Shown here: positions 8,191-18,163 of the stretch, piece after piece
How positions within the stretch are numbered: the first letter of the stretch is position 1
How the letters are laid out: each line of letters starts with the position of its first letter
DNA from: [Mycobacterium] nativiensis
Lineage (GTDB): Bacteria > Actinomycetota > Actinomycetes > Mycobacteriales > Mycobacteriaceae
Direction of reading: 5' to 3'
Assembly: GCF_020172685.1 (NCBI RefSeq)
Contig: NZ_CP083986.1
Location: 4,296,158-4,360,157, forward strand
Length of the DNA stretch: 64,000 bases
Position numbers and translations under genes: made by a program
The notes under the pieces: model-generated
The model's input: only the letters and a program-made list of their open reading frames with translations
Databases searched by the model: none
Told to the model about the DNA's origin: nothing

Positions 8191-8949
8191 TCAGTTCGGG
8201 TTCAGGGGACCGGTCGGTCGAGTCGTGGTGGCGTGCACCAGCAGGCCGGCCAGTTCGGCGGGTCGGCTCAAAAAGGGTGAGTGCGAGGCGTCGATGGTCA
8301 GCGGTTCGACGCCGAGTCGGCGGCAGACCAGGTCGGCGAGCCAGCGCGGGTAGGCGCGGTCCTGTTCGCAGCGAATAAAGCTGCGCGGTAGATCCGCGGC
8401 CCAGAAGGCCGGCACCGACACCGGCGCGACGGTGGTCTCCCCGAATCGTTCCGGCCCGAGTCGCTCGAAGGCCCACCGCAGCGTTTCGTCGTCGCAGTCG
8501 TGGTAGAAGTACTGCCGAGCACCCTCGATGTCGGCGAACGTCATCGCCCCGTCGTCGGCGAAGTGCAGATGCCCCAGCATGTCACTGGCCGCGGTGTCGA
8601 AGAACTCCGCGCCCTCGCTGCCCATCGTCATCGCATCGGTGTAGCTGTGCCCCTCCCGCGGCAGCGCCGCGGCCAGATAGACGATGTGGCGCACCAGATC
8701 CGGCGCGCTGTCGGCACCTAAGGTGGCGTCGAATCCGCCGCCGGAATGCCCGACCAGGACGTCACCGGGCTGCAGCGCCGACGCGACGGCGTCACGACGG
8801 TTGGCCAGGGTCGACTCCTCTTCGCAGCGCGCACCATGGCCGGGCAGGTCGATGGCGATACCGCTGTGGCCGATTCTCTCCAGCTCCGCGATGGTCCGGC
8901 TCCAGCACCAGCCGGCGTGGAATCCGCCGTGTACGAACACGAACCGCAT
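8191..8949 (-). CDS. Alpha/beta hydrolase (esterase-like, salicylate-esterase/hydroxynitrile-lyase-type)
   Basis: A 252-aa short alpha/beta hydrolase with no N-terminal extension. It begins MRFVFVHGGFHAGWCW. The nucleophile elbow is VGHSGGG, and the catalytic His is in DASHSPFLSRP near the C-terminus. This compact architecture is typical of the SABP2/MEST-like esterase group. AAAGGAGC lies five bases before the ATG at 8949. It sits 20 bases after the cyclase-family gene in the same operon. Confidence 0.85.
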   Translation of the reverse strand: MRFVFVHGGFHAGWCWSRTIAELERIGHSGIAIDLPGHGARCEEESTLANRRDAVASALQPGDVLVGHSGGGFDATLGADSAPDLVRHIVYLAAALPREGHSYTDAMTMGSEGAEFFDTAASDMLGHLHFADDGAMTFADIEGARQYFYHDCDDETLRWAFERLGPERFGETTVAPVSVPAFWAADLPRSFIRCEQDRAYPRWLADLVCRRLGVEPLTIDASHSPFLSRPAELAGLLVHATTTRPTGPLNPN

Positions 8950-8969
8950 GGCCGCTCCTTTGCCCCGGG

Positions 8970-9959
8970 CTACTTGATCGCGATCGGGTTCACCGGTGAG
9001 CCGACCCCGCCCGTCACGCGCAACGGTGGTGCCACCAACTGGAATTCGTACACGCCGTCCGCGGCGCAGTCGGCTGCCAGCGCTTCGAGATCCCAGTACT
9101 CGCCGAGCATCATCCCCATGTCCCGCAGGCACAGCATGTGCATCGGCAGGAAGGTGCCCTCCACGCCGGACACCGGGTTCTCGACCATCAGGTTGTCGGC
9201 GGCCACCGCGGCGACCTGATGCTCGTGCAGCCAGGTGGCGCACCGCCAGTCCAGCCCGGCGCCCGGCTCGGAGCCGTCGCCGGTCGCAGAAAACCTTCCC
9301 CACCAACCGGTTCGGACCAGCACGATGTCGCCCGGCTCAACGCTGACCTGCTGTGCTCGCGCGACGTCGTCGAGTTCGCCGCAGGTGATCGGGGTCCCCA
9401 GCTCCAAGAAGGTGTCGGCGCCGCGGTGGGCGACCACATCGAGAAGCACTCCACGGGAGGTGATGCCCTTGCCGTCGACCTTGTCGATGCCGCAGTGGTA
9501 GGCACCGAAGCTGGTGACCGAGCTCGCCGGGAAGCCGTTGTACAGCTGGTCGTCGTAGTAGACATGGGACAGCGCGTCCCACTGGGTGGCCGCCTGCAGC
9601 GGCATGATGATCATGTCGTCGTTGAACCGGAACGGGTTGTCCACGAAGTAGTCGCTCAACTGCCGAGCGACCACGTTGCGCACCCATTGCGGGCCGTAGC
9701 GGGCCAGGGTCTCAGCGTCACCGCCGTCGACGGTCATGGTGTGAATCGGGTTGTGCCGGAACTGGAACGCGCCCTGCGGCCCCGATGAGCCGAAGTCCAC
9801 CCCGAGGGGGAAAACCTTGCCGTGGTGCACCAGGTTGGCGGCCTCGGCGACCTTCTCGGGCGTGATGAGGTTCAAGGTGCCCAGTTCGTCGGCTGCGCCC
9901 CACCGCCCCCAGTTGCGCACCTTGTCGCCGACGCGGCGGAACTCGGTCAGGCCGGCCAT
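8970..9959 (-). CDS. Cyclase-family (kynurenine formamidase-like) metal-dependent hydrolase
   Basis: A 329-aa protein of the putative cyclase family (PF04199 type). The metal-site motif appears as ATQWDALSHVYY, corresponding to the family's THxDxPxH region, and later segments VLLDV, DIVLVRTGWWG and GVEGTFLPMH fit the fold. Family members open or close lactam or ester rings, and some hydrolyse cyclic ketone or lactone derivatives. A ring-opening step is plausible here. The ATG at 9959 lies 13 bases inside the end of the SDR gene, indicating coupled translation. Confidence 0.85.
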   Translation of the reverse strand: MAGLTEFRRVGDKVRNWGRWGAADELGTLNLITPEKVAEAANLVHHGKVFPLGVDFGSSGPQGAFQFRHNPIHTMTVDGGDAETLARYGPQWVRNVVARQLSDYFVDNPFRFNDDMIIMPLQAATQWDALSHVYYDDQLYNGFPASSVTSFGAYHCGIDKVDGKGITSRGVLLDVVAHRGADTFLELGTPITCGELDDVARAQQVSVEPGDIVLVRTGWWGRFSATGDGSEPGAGLDWRCATWLHEHQVAAVAADNLMVENPVSGVEGTFLPMHMLCLRDMGMMLGEYWDLEALAADCAADGVYEFQLVAPPLRVTGGVGSPVNPIAIK

Positions 9960-10792
9960 GCGCGGGGTCCGTTCGCAAGCGTCGCGGCGGTCCGTACGGC
10001 GATATTGCCGCCGTCGACCCAGAGCACCTGACCGGAGACGTACCCGGCGGCGGGGCTGTTCAGGAACACCAGTGGGGCGGCCTGTTCGGCGGGGCTGGCA
10101 ACCCGTCCCAGAGGCTTGGGGATGTCGTCGAGAAACCGCTGCCCGTAGCTGCTGCGCAGCTGGTCGAGGATCGGGGTTTCGGTGACCCCGGGGGCGGTGC
10201 AGTTGATCCGGATGCCGTGCAATGCCAGACGACCGGCGTTGACCATCCCGTAGAGAATGATCGCCTCCTTGGACAGTCGGTAGCCGCCGTCGGCGAGCGC
10301 CTCGGGATGCGCTCGGCACCACTGCAATCCGGCGGTCACGCTCTCGGTGTTCAACAGCCCCGACGTGGTCTCGACGTTCTCCAGGTAGGCCGCGGCGGCC
10401 AGCGACGACACGTTGGCGATCGCCGATCCCGCCGGCATGGACGGCAGCAGTGCCTCGGTGAGGTGGCGCAGGCCCAGGAAGTTGATCGCGACCACCAGCT
10501 CCGGATCACCGATGCCCGACGATACCCCGGCGACGTTGAACAGCGCATCGACGCGGCCCGGGAAGATCGCTTTGACGGCCCGATCGATCGACGGCGGATC
10601 GGCCAGATCGATCGGGTGGAATTCGTCGACGTCCCCCGCGGGTTCGACCCGGTCCAATCCGACGACGTGCGCCCCGAGCTGGTGAAGCTGGCTCACCAGT
10701 TCCGCGCCGATTCCCGACGCGGCACCGGTGACCACGGTCCGTCGACCGTCATAGCGGCACAGCCCGGCGTGCGGGGTCCCGGCGGTTGTCAT
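9947..10792 (-). CDS. Short-chain dehydrogenase (3-alpha-hydroxysteroid dehydrogenase-like)
   Basis: A 281-aa SDR. The cofactor motif TGAASGIGAE is at about residues 21-31. FNVAGVSSG replaces NNAG, YRLSK is the catalytic YxxxK, and QVLWVDGG is at the C-terminus. The shortened N-terminal half and FNVAG motif recall the CarbA/3-alpha-HSD group of coniferyl-alcohol or hydroxysteroid dehydrogenases. The frame begins GTG-ATG. I take the ATG at 10792, which overlaps the LLM stop by one base (TGATG). Confidence 0.88.
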   Translation of the reverse strand: MTTAGTPHAGLCRYDGRRTVVTGAASGIGAELVSQLHQLGAHVVGLDRVEPAGDVDEFHPIDLADPPSIDRAVKAIFPGRVDALFNVAGVSSGIGDPELVVAINFLGLRHLTEALLPSMPAGSAIANVSSLAAAAYLENVETTSGLLNTESVTAGLQWCRAHPEALADGGYRLSKEAIILYGMVNAGRLALHGIRINCTAPGVTETPILDQLRSSYGQRFLDDIPKPLGRVASPAEQAAPLVFLNSPAAGYVSGQVLWVDGGNIAVRTAATLANGPRAWPA

Positions 10793-12102
10793 CACTGTTG
10801 GCCGCGTTCCCGCTCTTCCTTCGCGCGCTGCGCGGCCTGCACCCGGCCCTCGTTGATCTCGGCCATCGCCTCGGGAATCTCGGTGGCGGTGAACTTGTCT
10901 CGCCCGGTGGGCAGTCCACCGAACGAGTAGTCCTCGTCGAACGCGGGCGCGGTGGATTTCGGCCGGCGGCCCTCCAGCTTCTCCAGCACCGGAGCCAGCC
11001 TCTTGGCCTTGTCGGCCACCGCCTTCTCGTCGCGTTCGATGAACTCCGGCAACACCTGGGTCCCCATCAGCTCGATGGTCTCCATGGTCGCCTCGTGGCT
11101 GCGCGGGTTGAGCAGCAGGATGATCTCATCGACGCCGCTTTCCTCGTAGCCACGCAGGAATTCTCGCACCATCGCCGGGGTTCCGATCGCACCTCGGCCT
11201 GGACCGTAGGCCAGCGTCGGATCTTTTTCGACCTCTTGCAGGTAGCGTTCCCACACCCCGGTCCGCCCGGGCGTGTGCTGTCCGGTCATGTAGTAATGCA
11301 TGATCCCGAAGGAGAAGAAGCCGCCACCGACCCCGAGGCGGTCGAGGGCCTGTTTCTCGGTCGGGGCCACCATCATCGACAGGTCGCCGCCGATCGCCAG
11401 GATGTTGGGGTTCACCTGGGGGGTGGCCGGGACACCGATCTCTTCGAGTTGCTTGTAGTAGCCGTTGACCCGCTCGGCCAATGGGCCCGGGCCGGTGTAG
11501 GCGAAACTCAGTGCGCCGATGCATTTCTCGGCCGCCATCTGGATCGACGCCGGCCGGGTACAGGCCACCCAGACCGGCGGGTGCGGCCGTTGCAGGGGTT
11601 TGGGGACGACGTTGCGGGCCGGCATCTGCACGTGCTGGCCTTCGAAGCCGGTGAACGGCTCCTCGGTCATGCAGCGGATCGAGACCTCCAGCGCCTCCTC
11701 CCACTGGGCGCGCTTGTCGGCCGGGTCGATGCCGAAGCCGCCGAGCTCGGCGATCGAGGACCCCTCCCCCGTACCGAACTCGACCCGGCCGCCCGACAGC
11801 AGGTCCAAGGTGGCGACCCGCTCGGCCACGCGGGCCGGATGGTTCACCACCGGCGGCAGGTGCATGATCCCGAAGCCGAGCCGAATGTCCTTGGTCCGCT
11901 GGCTGGCGGCGGCCAAGAACATCTCGGGTGCGGTGGCGTGGCAGTACTCCTCGAGGAAGTGGTGTTCGGTGACCCAGACCGTCGAGAATCCGGCCTTGTC
12001 GGCGGCTTCCACCTCGTCGAGCCCGTCTTGGAACAGACGGTGCTCGTCGTCGTCGGACCACGGCCGGGGCAGCGCGAATTCGTAGAACAGTGAGATCTTC
12101 AC
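10792..12102 (-). CDS. LLM-class flavin-dependent monooxygenase (bacterial luciferase-like)
   Basis: A 436-aa luciferase-like TIM barrel. It begins [15 protein letters not shown], carries TVWVTEHHFLEEY (the family EHHF motif) and RVEFGTGEGSS, and has a C-terminal charged tail rich in Arg, Lys and Glu. Such enzymes use reduced FMN from a separate reductase to oxygenate substrates, including Baeyer-Villiger-type reactions. The GTG start (12102) overlaps the KstD-like gene by four bases and has an excellent AGGAGGT seven bases upstream. No flavin reductase is adjacent. Confidence 0.92.
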   Translation of the reverse strand: MKISLFYEFALPRPWSDDDEHRLFQDGLDEVEAADKAGFSTVWVTEHHFLEEYCHATAPEMFLAAASQRTKDIRLGFGIMHLPPVVNHPARVAERVATLDLLSGGRVEFGTGEGSSIAELGGFGIDPADKRAQWEEALEVSIRCMTEEPFTGFEGQHVQMPARNVVPKPLQRPHPPVWVACTRPASIQMAAEKCIGALSFAYTGPGPLAERVNGYYKQLEEIGVPATPQVNPNILAIGGDLSMMVAPTEKQALDRLGVGGGFFSFGIMHYYMTGQHTPGRTGVWERYLQEVEKDPTLAYGPGRGAIGTPAMVREFLRGYEESGVDEIILLLNPRSHEATMETIELMGTQVLPEFIERDEKAVADKAKRLAPVLEKLEGRRPKSTAPAFDEDYSFGGLPTGRDKFTATEIPEAMAEINEGRVQAAQRAKEERERGQQ

Positions 12103-13847
12103 GGGTTACCTCCTGGGAGATGGGTTGCGGCTTGCGTGGGGCTCGATTGATGGGTGTCGGCGATGTGTTGGGCGGCGACGTAGCCGAATGTCATTGCCGG
12201 GCCGATGGTGGCGCCGGCGCCGGCGTAGCTGCGGCCCATCACCGCTGCCGAGGCGTTGCCCACCACGTATAGGCCGCCGATGACGGTGTCGTCGGCGCGC
12301 AGGGCGCGGGCGAACTCGTCGGTGCGCAGCCCGCCGGAGGTGCCCAGGTCCCCGAGGATGATCCGGAACGCGTAGTACGGCGGTTTGCCGAGCGGATGCA
12401 GGTTGGGGTTGGGCAGGGTGGGGTCGCCGTAGTAGTTGTCGTAGACGCTGTCGCCACGGTTGAAGTCGTCGTCGTGGCCGGCCTTCGCCAACTGGTTGAA
12501 CCGTTCGGCGGTAGCGCGCAGCCGCGTGGCCGGAACGCCGATCGCGGTGGCCAATTCGTTGAACGAGGCGCCCGACTTGACCACCCCGGACTCCAGCCAG
12601 GACTGCGGTACCCGCCGGCCGGTGGGTACCGGGGCACCCGGAATCTTCGGGATGGGCAGGTGACCGGCCACCACATACCGGTGCAGCGACCGCTGATCGG
12701 TGATGAGCCAGCACGGGATGTGCTCGATCCCGGATCGCTGGCCGTCGATCATCGCGTGCGCGAAGTCCATATAGGGCGCCGCTTCGTTGACGAATCTGTC
12801 GCCGGCCCCGTTGACGATGAACTGCGACGGCATCATCCGCTCGTTCAGCATGAACTGCAGGCGGCCGTCGGGCCAGCACAGCGCGGGGAACCACCAGGCC
12901 TCATCCAGCAGATCGGTGTCCGCGCCGGCCCGCATCCCGGCCCGGATTCCGTCGCCGGTGGCCAGCGGGTTGCCGAAGCTCCAATCGTGCTCCAGCACCG
13001 GCTGATGCTCGCGGCGCCAGGCCAGGTCGTGATCGAAACCGCCGGTGGCCAGGATGACCCCGCAGCGTGCCGAGATACGTTGCGGTGCACCGTCGCGTTC
13101 CACCAGCGCACCGGTGACCGCCCCGGACTCGTCGGTGATCAGCTCGGTCATCGAGGTGCCCAGCCACAGCGGGATGCCGTGCTGCTTCATGGCCAGCCGC
13201 AGCCGGGCCGACAGTGACTGGCCGATCGCGGCCATCCGGTCACCGAAGACCCGGGCGCGAAGCATCCTCCACAACAGCTTGACCAGCACAGCCTTACCCC
13301 GCCAGGATTGGCGTACCTGGTAGAACAGTCGGAGATCCTTGGGGCCCAACCAGATTCCCCTGGGCGCCAGCGCCAACGGCGCCAGCAGATGCTGCTCTTC
13401 GTCGCCGAGCTTGCGCAGATCCATCGCCGGCACGTTGATGGTGCTGCCCAACGCCGATCCCCCCGGCAGTTCCGGGTAGTAGTCGGCGTAGCCGGGCTTC
13501 CAGACGAACTCGAACCAGTCACTGCTCTGTTCGAGGAACTCCATCATGCGCGGCGCAGAATCTACGTATTGGCGCAGCCGCGCCTCGCTGACCAGGCCGT
13601 CGGTGATCGTGCGCAGGTAGTCGAGAACCCCGTCGGGATCGGGGCAATAGCCCTCCCGCCGCTGTGCCGGCGCTCCCGGCACCCAGATGCCGCCCCCGGA
13701 CAGCGCGGTGGATCCGCCGAAGAACTCCGACTTCTCGATCAGCAGCGTGTCCAGCCCGCGTGCCTGCGCGGCCAGTGCGGCGGTCATGCCGCCGCCGCCG
13801 GAGCCGATCACCAGGACATCCACCACGTGTTCGCCGGCCGCGGTCAT
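12099..13847 (-). CDS. FAD-dependent 3-ketosteroid-delta1-dehydrogenase-like flavoprotein
   Basis: A 582-aa flavoprotein of the fumarate reductase/KstD superfamily. The Rossmann FAD motif [15 protein letters not shown] is at about 13-27, followed by [12 protein letters not shown] and ATGGFDHD. The C-terminal [19 protein letters not shown] matches the KstD flavin/substrate motif including the conserved Tyr. The family removes hydrogens next to a ring carbonyl. Here it shares an operon with an extradiol dioxygenase and a hydroxylase, so it may desaturate an alicyclic ketone before aromatisation (inference). The ATG overlaps the dioxygenase stop by four bases. Confidence 0.92.
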   Translation of the reverse strand: MTAAGEHVVDVLVIGSGGGGMTAALAAQARGLDTLLIEKSEFFGGSTALSGGGIWVPGAPAQRREGYCPDPDGVLDYLRTITDGLVSEARLRQYVDSAPRMMEFLEQSSDWFEFVWKPGYADYYPELPGGSALGSTINVPAMDLRKLGDEEQHLLAPLALAPRGIWLGPKDLRLFYQVRQSWRGKAVLVKLLWRMLRARVFGDRMAAIGQSLSARLRLAMKQHGIPLWLGTSMTELITDESGAVTGALVERDGAPQRISARCGVILATGGFDHDLAWRREHQPVLEHDWSFGNPLATGDGIRAGMRAGADTDLLDEAWWFPALCWPDGRLQFMLNERMMPSQFIVNGAGDRFVNEAAPYMDFAHAMIDGQRSGIEHIPCWLITDQRSLHRYVVAGHLPIPKIPGAPVPTGRRVPQSWLESGVVKSGASFNELATAIGVPATRLRATAERFNQLAKAGHDDDFNRGDSVYDNYYGDPTLPNPNLHPLGKPPYYAFRIILGDLGTSGGLRTDEFARALRADDTVIGGLYVVGNASAAVMGRSYAGAGATIGPAMTFGYVAAQHIADTHQSSPTQAATHLPGGNP

Positions 13848-14800
13848 CGCTGCTCCACTCCTAGTGCGGTCCGGGTGGCGAACCCAGCGATCAACTCCGG
13901 CGCGGCCCGGTAGTAGCGGTTGTCGGTCCGGTACGGGCCCTGGGCAGCCATGGCGGCGAAAGCGGCCACCCAGGTGCGGATCTCGTGCGCGGAGTTGCCG
14001 CCGGCCTCGGTGATGAACGCGTTCGACCAGTCATCGAGTTCGCCCAGCGATCCGCTGTCGACGATCTGCAGGAATCGCTGGTCGAAATCGGGGTTCAGCG
14101 CGGCGAGCGTGCTGCGGCCCGCCGCGAACTCACGCGCCGCGGCCACCACCGACTCCTGACGGGCCAGCCGCTGCTCGGCGCTCATCGGGGCACCGTGCAG
14201 GATCCGGTTCCGCACCTCCGGTGACGCGGTGGCCAGTGTGGGAATCGGCGGATCATGCGACAGGCCACCGGATCCCACCAGCAGTACCCGCTGATCCAGG
14301 GTGGCCAGAAAGGCTCCGACCGCGGCACCGAGTTGCCGGGCGCGACGCAGCGGGCCCAGCGGGGCGCCGACGGCGTTGACGAAGATCGGGATCACCGGCC
14401 GGGCTGTGGCGTCGCCGAACAGCCGCTCCAACGGCTGCACCGTTCCGTGGTCAACATCCATGCACGCCGAGACCGACATGTCGACACCGCGATCCAGTAC
14501 CGCGGTCGCGCAGTCGCCGGCCAGCGTCGCGGGCACATTCAGCGGGCCGGTGCGGGTGCCGTAGTCGCCGATCCCCTGCGCCGCGGTCCCGATACAGAAC
14601 GGCGGCATCAGCTTGTAGAAGAACCCGTTGTAGTGGTCCGGGGCGAACACCACCACCAGCTCGGGATCGAAGGCGGCGACGAACTCCCGGGCGCCGGCGA
14701 TCGCGGCCTCGACATCGGCCAGCAGCTCAGGGGGCGGTCCCGGCAGATTCAGCAGCGGACTGTGGGACATGCAGCACAGGGCCATTGAGGTCGGTGCCAT
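13844..14800 (-). CDS. mhpB: MhpB-like 2,3-dihydroxyphenylpropionate-type extradiol dioxygenase
   Basis: A 318-aa type II (LigB superfamily) extradiol ring-cleavage dioxygenase, close in length and motif order to E. coli MhpB. Shared segments are [37 protein letters not shown] (catalytic His), [12 protein letters not shown] (catalytic His) and a C-terminal [15 protein letters not shown]. It should cleave a catechol meta to the hydroxyls, giving a ring-fission product for the neighbouring hydrolase. I chose ATG 14800 because AAGGAGGT lies just upstream; ATG 14785 better matches the E. coli start. Either choice overlaps the hydroxylase gene by an unusual 59-74 bases. Confidence 0.93.
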   Translation of the reverse strand: MAPTSMALCCMSHSPLLNLPGPPPELLADVEAAIAGAREFVAAFDPELVVVFAPDHYNGFFYKLMPPFCIGTAAQGIGDYGTRTGPLNVPATLAGDCATAVLDRGVDMSVSACMDVDHGTVQPLERLFGDATARPVIPIFVNAVGAPLGPLRRARQLGAAVGAFLATLDQRVLLVGSGGLSHDPPIPTLATASPEVRNRILHGAPMSAEQRLARQESVVAAAREFAAGRSTLAALNPDFDQRFLQIVDSGSLGELDDWSNAFITEAGGNSAHEIRTWVAAFAAMAAQGPYRTDNRYYRAAPELIAGFATRTALGVEQR

Positions 14801-16421
14801 CGGGGCGATCACCTCCTTGCGCAGTCAGGGCCAACACTTCGACGAGTCCGGCGCTCGTCTCGGGGGCGCGCTGTGCGACGCAGGCGGCGGCGATGCAGCG
14901 GTCGGGCCGCAGGAACAGCACCGACTCGGTGTGGCGGTCGAACCAGGACTTCAGCTCCCCGGTGCGGTCGCCGACGATCGTGACGTCGGGGTCGTCGGAT
15001 TCGCCGGGCGCCGTCCAGTGCAGTTGGGTCAGCGGCCGGACCGCGATGAAGCCGGTCCCCAGCGCTTTCCACCGGGCGAAGGCCGTCTCACCGAGCACGG
15101 TGCGGGGGTTGTTGTTCCAGGCCAGCACCGCGAATCCGGCGCCGAGCACGTCGTCGAGCAGCACCGCCTGCGCGGTCCGGGTGTCCACGCGGGGCTGAAT
15201 GAACAGGGTGCCGGCCGGGGCGTCGGAGCGGGCCGGCCCGTCGTGGACGACGGCGCCCTGCTCGTAGCGCGGCATCGGTTTGAACCGCATCTCCAGCACA
15301 TAGCGTTTGAGGGTGGGGACCGCCGATGCCGCGCGGATCAGCCCGTCGCGTAGTGCGGCGACGCGGCGGTCGGTGGGCGAGATGACCCGGCCGACCATCG
15401 TGGACAGGTCGATCATCGCGCGGGCGTGCTTGCGCCGTTCGGTGTCGTAGCTGTCCAACAGTTCCGCGCCCGCCTGCCCGCGCACCACCGCGGTCAGCTT
15501 CCAGCCCAGGTTCGCCGCGTCCCGGATACCGCTGTTGTAGCCCTGCCCCTGCCACACCGGCATCAGGTGTGCCGCATCGCCGGCCAGCATCATCCGGCCG
15601 CGGCGGAACGCCCCGGCGATTCGCGAGTGGTGGGTGTAGACCCGATGCCGGATCACGTCGACGTCGCGCGGGTGCGGAACGAACGGCGCCAGCATGGCCG
15701 CGACGAAGTCCGGATCCTGCGCCTGTTCGTCGGTCTCCCCGGGATGGATCATGAACTCGAAGCGCCGGATCCCGTGCGCGATCGAGATCGAGGCGTACGG
15801 GCGCGCCGGGTCGGCCCCGACCTCACTGTTGGGATGTCCCAGCGGGTCGTTGGCCAAATCGATGACCAGCCAGCGGGTGGCCGAGGTGGTGCCGTCGAAG
15901 GACACCCCCATCAGCCGCCGGGTCATGCTGCGCCCGCCGTCGCAGCCGACCAGGTAGCGCGCGCGTATCTGGGTCGACTCCCCGAGCTGCACCGAGAGTC
16001 CTTGGGCGGTCTCGGTGCAGCCGGTCATCGCCTGGCCCCACCGCACCCGAACATGGTCGAAACGGTCCAGGCCGCGCAGCAGTTCGGCATCGACCAGCGG
16101 CTGCACGAAGCCGTTGCGTTTGGGCCAGCCGAAACATGCGTCGGCGGGCGCCATCTCGGCCAGCAGCCGGCGCCTTCCGTCGAAGAACCGCAGGATCTGG
16201 TTGGGCACGGTGTGCGGCAGCACAGCGTCCACCAGGCCGATCGACTGGAAGGTGCGCAGCGACTCGTCGTCGAGCCCGACCCCCCGGGGATAGTCGATGA
16301 GCGTGTCGCGCTCCTCGACCACCAATACGCTGATCCCTTGCAGGCCAAGGATGTTGGCAAGCGTCAGGCCGACCGGGCCGGCCCCGACCACCAGTACGTC
16401 GACATCGCTGAGCTCGGCCAC
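14727..16421 (-). CDS. mhpA: MhpA-like FAD-dependent aromatic 3-hydroxylase
   Basis: A 564-aa class A flavoprotein monooxygenase. The GxGxxG motif [14 protein letters not shown] is at about 11-24, with the NADPH/FAD DG motif [12 protein letters not shown] and the second FAD motif [18 protein letters not shown]. The C-terminal thioredoxin-like domain covers about residues 400-550. Length and order match 3-(3-hydroxyphenyl)propionate hydroxylase MhpA, which makes the catechol that MhpB cleaves. The GTG start is one base past the hydrolase stop. The C-terminus runs on into the dioxygenase gene. Exact substrate is unverified. Confidence 0.9.
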   Translation of the reverse strand: MAELSDVDVLVVGAGPVGLTLANILGLQGISVLVVEERDTLIDYPRGVGLDDESLRTFQSIGLVDAVLPHTVPNQILRFFDGRRRLLAEMAPADACFGWPKRNGFVQPLVDAELLRGLDRFDHVRVRWGQAMTGCTETAQGLSVQLGESTQIRARYLVGCDGGRSMTRRLMGVSFDGTTSATRWLVIDLANDPLGHPNSEVGADPARPYASISIAHGIRRFEFMIHPGETDEQAQDPDFVAAMLAPFVPHPRDVDVIRHRVYTHHSRIAGAFRRGRMMLAGDAAHLMPVWQGQGYNSGIRDAANLGWKLTAVVRGQAGAELLDSYDTERRKHARAMIDLSTMVGRVISPTDRRVAALRDGLIRAASAVPTLKRYVLEMRFKPMPRYEQGAVVHDGPARSDAPAGTLFIQPRVDTRTAQAVLLDDVLGAGFAVLAWNNNPRTVLGETAFARWKALGTGFIAVRPLTQLHWTAPGESDDPDVTIVGDRTGELKSWFDRHTESVLFLRPDRCIAAACVAQRAPETSAGLVEVLALTAQGGDRPDGTDLNGPVLHVPQSAAESAGTAP

Positions 16422-16422
16422 G

Positions 16423-17328
16423 TCAGCGCCCCAGCAGGAATTCCAGGTGCAGGCGGTCGAAGGTCTCCGGGTCCTCGTACTGCGGCCAGTGGCCGCAACC
16501 GGGCATCAGCTCGAATCGGGCGCCCGGGATCATCGACGCGATCCGCTTGCCCTCCTCGACGTCGGCGGTCGGGTCATCGCTGGTCCAGACCACCAGGGTC
16601 GGTGCGGTGATCCGGCCGTATTCGGCCGGGCCGAGCAGGTTTCGGGCCCGGATCTGCGGGTCCTGCAGCGCCATGATGTCGCGCATCGCGTCAATGAAGC
16701 CGGGCAGCCGATAGATCCGCTGACGGCTCGCCACGATGTCGTCATAGCCCTTGGACTTGTCGGCCATCAGCCACTTGATCCGCGCCTGGACCGTCTCCCA
16801 GGTCGGGTCCTCGACGGCGGCCATCGACAGCGTGATGATCCGCTTCATCACCTCCGGATCGGCCTGGGAACCACCGGCGGTGTTGAGCACCAGGCGCTCC
16901 ACCCGGTCCGGGTGGTCGATGGCGGCGCGGGCGGCAACCCAGCCGCCCAGCGACTCGCCGCTGATGCTCGCCTTCTCCGCGCCGATGGTGTCCAGCACCG
17001 CCATCAGATGCGTCACGTAGTGGGAGATCTCCAGCGGATGCCCGGGTTTGTCGGTGTAGCCGTGGCCGAGCATGTCGATCGACCAGGTGCAGAAATGCTC
17101 GGAGTGCGCGGCGAGGTTGCGCACGTACGCCTCGGCGTGACCGCCGGACCCGTGCAGCAGCACCAGCGCGGGCAACGCCGGATCGCCGGCCCGCAGGTAG
17201 CGGGTCCGCACCCCCGCGGCATCGAGATATCCCTGCGTGAAGGCGACCCCCTGCAGGTCGCTCCAGATGCTCTCGAAGCCCGGCACCGGCCACCTCGTCC
17301 CCGTAGAGGAAATGCGCGGAAACGTCAT
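16423..17328 (-). CDS. Meta-cleavage-product (C-C bond) hydrolase, MhpC/HsaD-like
   Basis: A 301-aa alpha/beta hydrolase. It has [12 protein letters not shown] with the oxyanion hole, [12 protein letters not shown], nucleophile SGESLGGW, acid region [13 protein letters not shown] and the catalytic His in [14 protein letters not shown]. This motif set is typical of BphD/MhpC/HsaD hydrolases that cleave the vinylogous diketone made by extradiol dioxygenases. It is the first gene of the operon and is divergent from the IclR regulator. The ATG at 17328 is preferred over upstream in-frame codons because it matches the family N-terminus; the leader has no strong ribosome site. Confidence 0.9.
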   Translation of the reverse strand: MTFPRISSTGTRWPVPGFESIWSDLQGVAFTQGYLDAAGVRTRYLRAGDPALPALVLLHGSGGHAEAYVRNLAAHSEHFCTWSIDMLGHGYTDKPGHPLEISHYVTHLMAVLDTIGAEKASISGESLGGWVAARAAIDHPDRVERLVLNTAGGSQADPEVMKRIITLSMAAVEDPTWETVQARIKWLMADKSKGYDDIVASRQRIYRLPGFIDAMRDIMALQDPQIRARNLLGPAEYGRITAPTLVVWTSDDPTADVEEGKRIASMIPGARFELMPGCGHWPQYEDPETFDRLHLEFLLGR

Positions 17329-17333
17329 TTCCG

Positions 17334-17384
17334 TTTTTCGATAGTAATCCGTGCTTTTATCGCACACACGTGTACGTTATATTC
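17334..17384. promoter_or_regulatory. Divergent promoter/operator region between the mhp-like operon and iclR
   Basis: The 101-base gap between the divergent hydrolase and IclR genes holds two arms in opposite orientation: TTTTTCGATA (17335-17344) and TTTTATCGCAC (17355-17365). They resemble the halves of the CGATAATCG-type sites recognised by some IclR regulators of aromatic catabolism such as PcaR. An 8-bp palindrome ACACGTGT (17366-17373) and a TATATT -10-like box (17379-17384) follow. IclR binding here is inference. Confidence 0.5.
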
Positions 17385-17429
17385 AAGAGCATCACTCTCA
17401 ACGAGATGGATGTCAAGGAGACCGTGCAG

Positions 17430-18125
17430 ATGTCGACCGCCACCGCCGACACGGGCGTCGCCCCCGGTTCGCAGACCCTGGCCAGGGGGCTGGCCGCACT
17501 GCAGGCGGTGGCCGCCACCCCCGAAGGCCTGACCATCGCGCAGATCGCCGACCGGGTCGGGGTGCACCGCACCATCGCGTACCGCCTGCTGAACACGCTG
17601 ACGACATTTCGGCTGGTGACCAGGGGTGAAGACAGTCGCTATCGCTCGGCGGCCGGGCTGGCGGTGCTCGGCGCCTCGTTCGACAACAACGTGCGCCAGC
17701 TGAGCCTGCCGATCCTGCGCGCACTCGCCGACGAACTCGGATCCACGGTGTCGCTGCTGGTGGCCGAGGGCGACCAACAGGTGGCCGTCGCCGTGATCGT
17801 GCCCACCGGAGTCGGCTACCAACTCGCCTTCCACGAGGGCAGCCGCCATCCCCTCAACCGCGGCGCCGCCGGGATCGCCCTGCTGGCCGGCATGCCGGCA
17901 CGCCCGGGAGAGCGCGAGATCGTGGGGCAGACCCGCAAACTCGGTTGGGTCGTCACCCACGGCGAGATCGAGCCGGGACTTTATGGACTCGCGGTTCCGG
18001 TCCGGCGCCGGCCTCCGGCACCGGCCACCTGCATCAACCTGATCTCGCACCGCGAAGACGTGGTGCTGCGCGGTCGCGACGCGGCACTGGCCGCCGCGGC
18101 CCGGCTGTCCGAGATCCTCAGCTGA
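17430..18125 (+). CDS. IclR-family transcriptional regulator (MhpR-like)
   Basis: A 231-aa IclR protein. The N-terminal winged helix is at about 14-70 (TLARGLAALQAVA, then GLTIAQIADRVGVHRTIAYRLL) and the C-terminal IclR effector domain at about 75-230. ATG 17430 is chosen because AAGGAG lies nine bases upstream; the open frame extends to 17370. In E. coli the mhp genes are controlled by an IclR activator, MhpR. Divergence from the mhp-like operon and proximity to a second KstD-like gene suggest the same job here. The domain is a little short at its C-terminus compared with typical 250-aa members. Confidence 0.9.
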   Translation: MSTATADTGVAPGSQTLARGLAALQAVAATPEGLTIAQIADRVGVHRTIAYRLLNTLTTFRLVTRGEDSRYRSAAGLAVLGASFDNNVRQLSLPILRALADELGSTVSLLVAEGDQQVAVAVIVPTGVGYQLAFHEGSRHPLNRGAAGIALLAGMPARPGEREIVGQTRKLGWVVTHGEIEPGLYGLAVPVRRRPPAPATCINLISHREDVVLRGRDAALAAAARLSEILS

Positions 18126-18163
18126 GTCGTTCGGTGCTGTAGAGGCCGGAAAGGAAGTCCGAC

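Noticed and set aside
10786-12093. 435-codon plus-strand frame opposite the LLM gene
   Set aside because: Mirror frame of a recognisable luciferase-like protein; no domain signal of its own.
16297-17532. 411-codon plus-strand frame across the MhpA/C-C hydrolase region and IclR start
   Set aside because: It crosses three supported genes and a promoter region, with composition typical of antisense frames.
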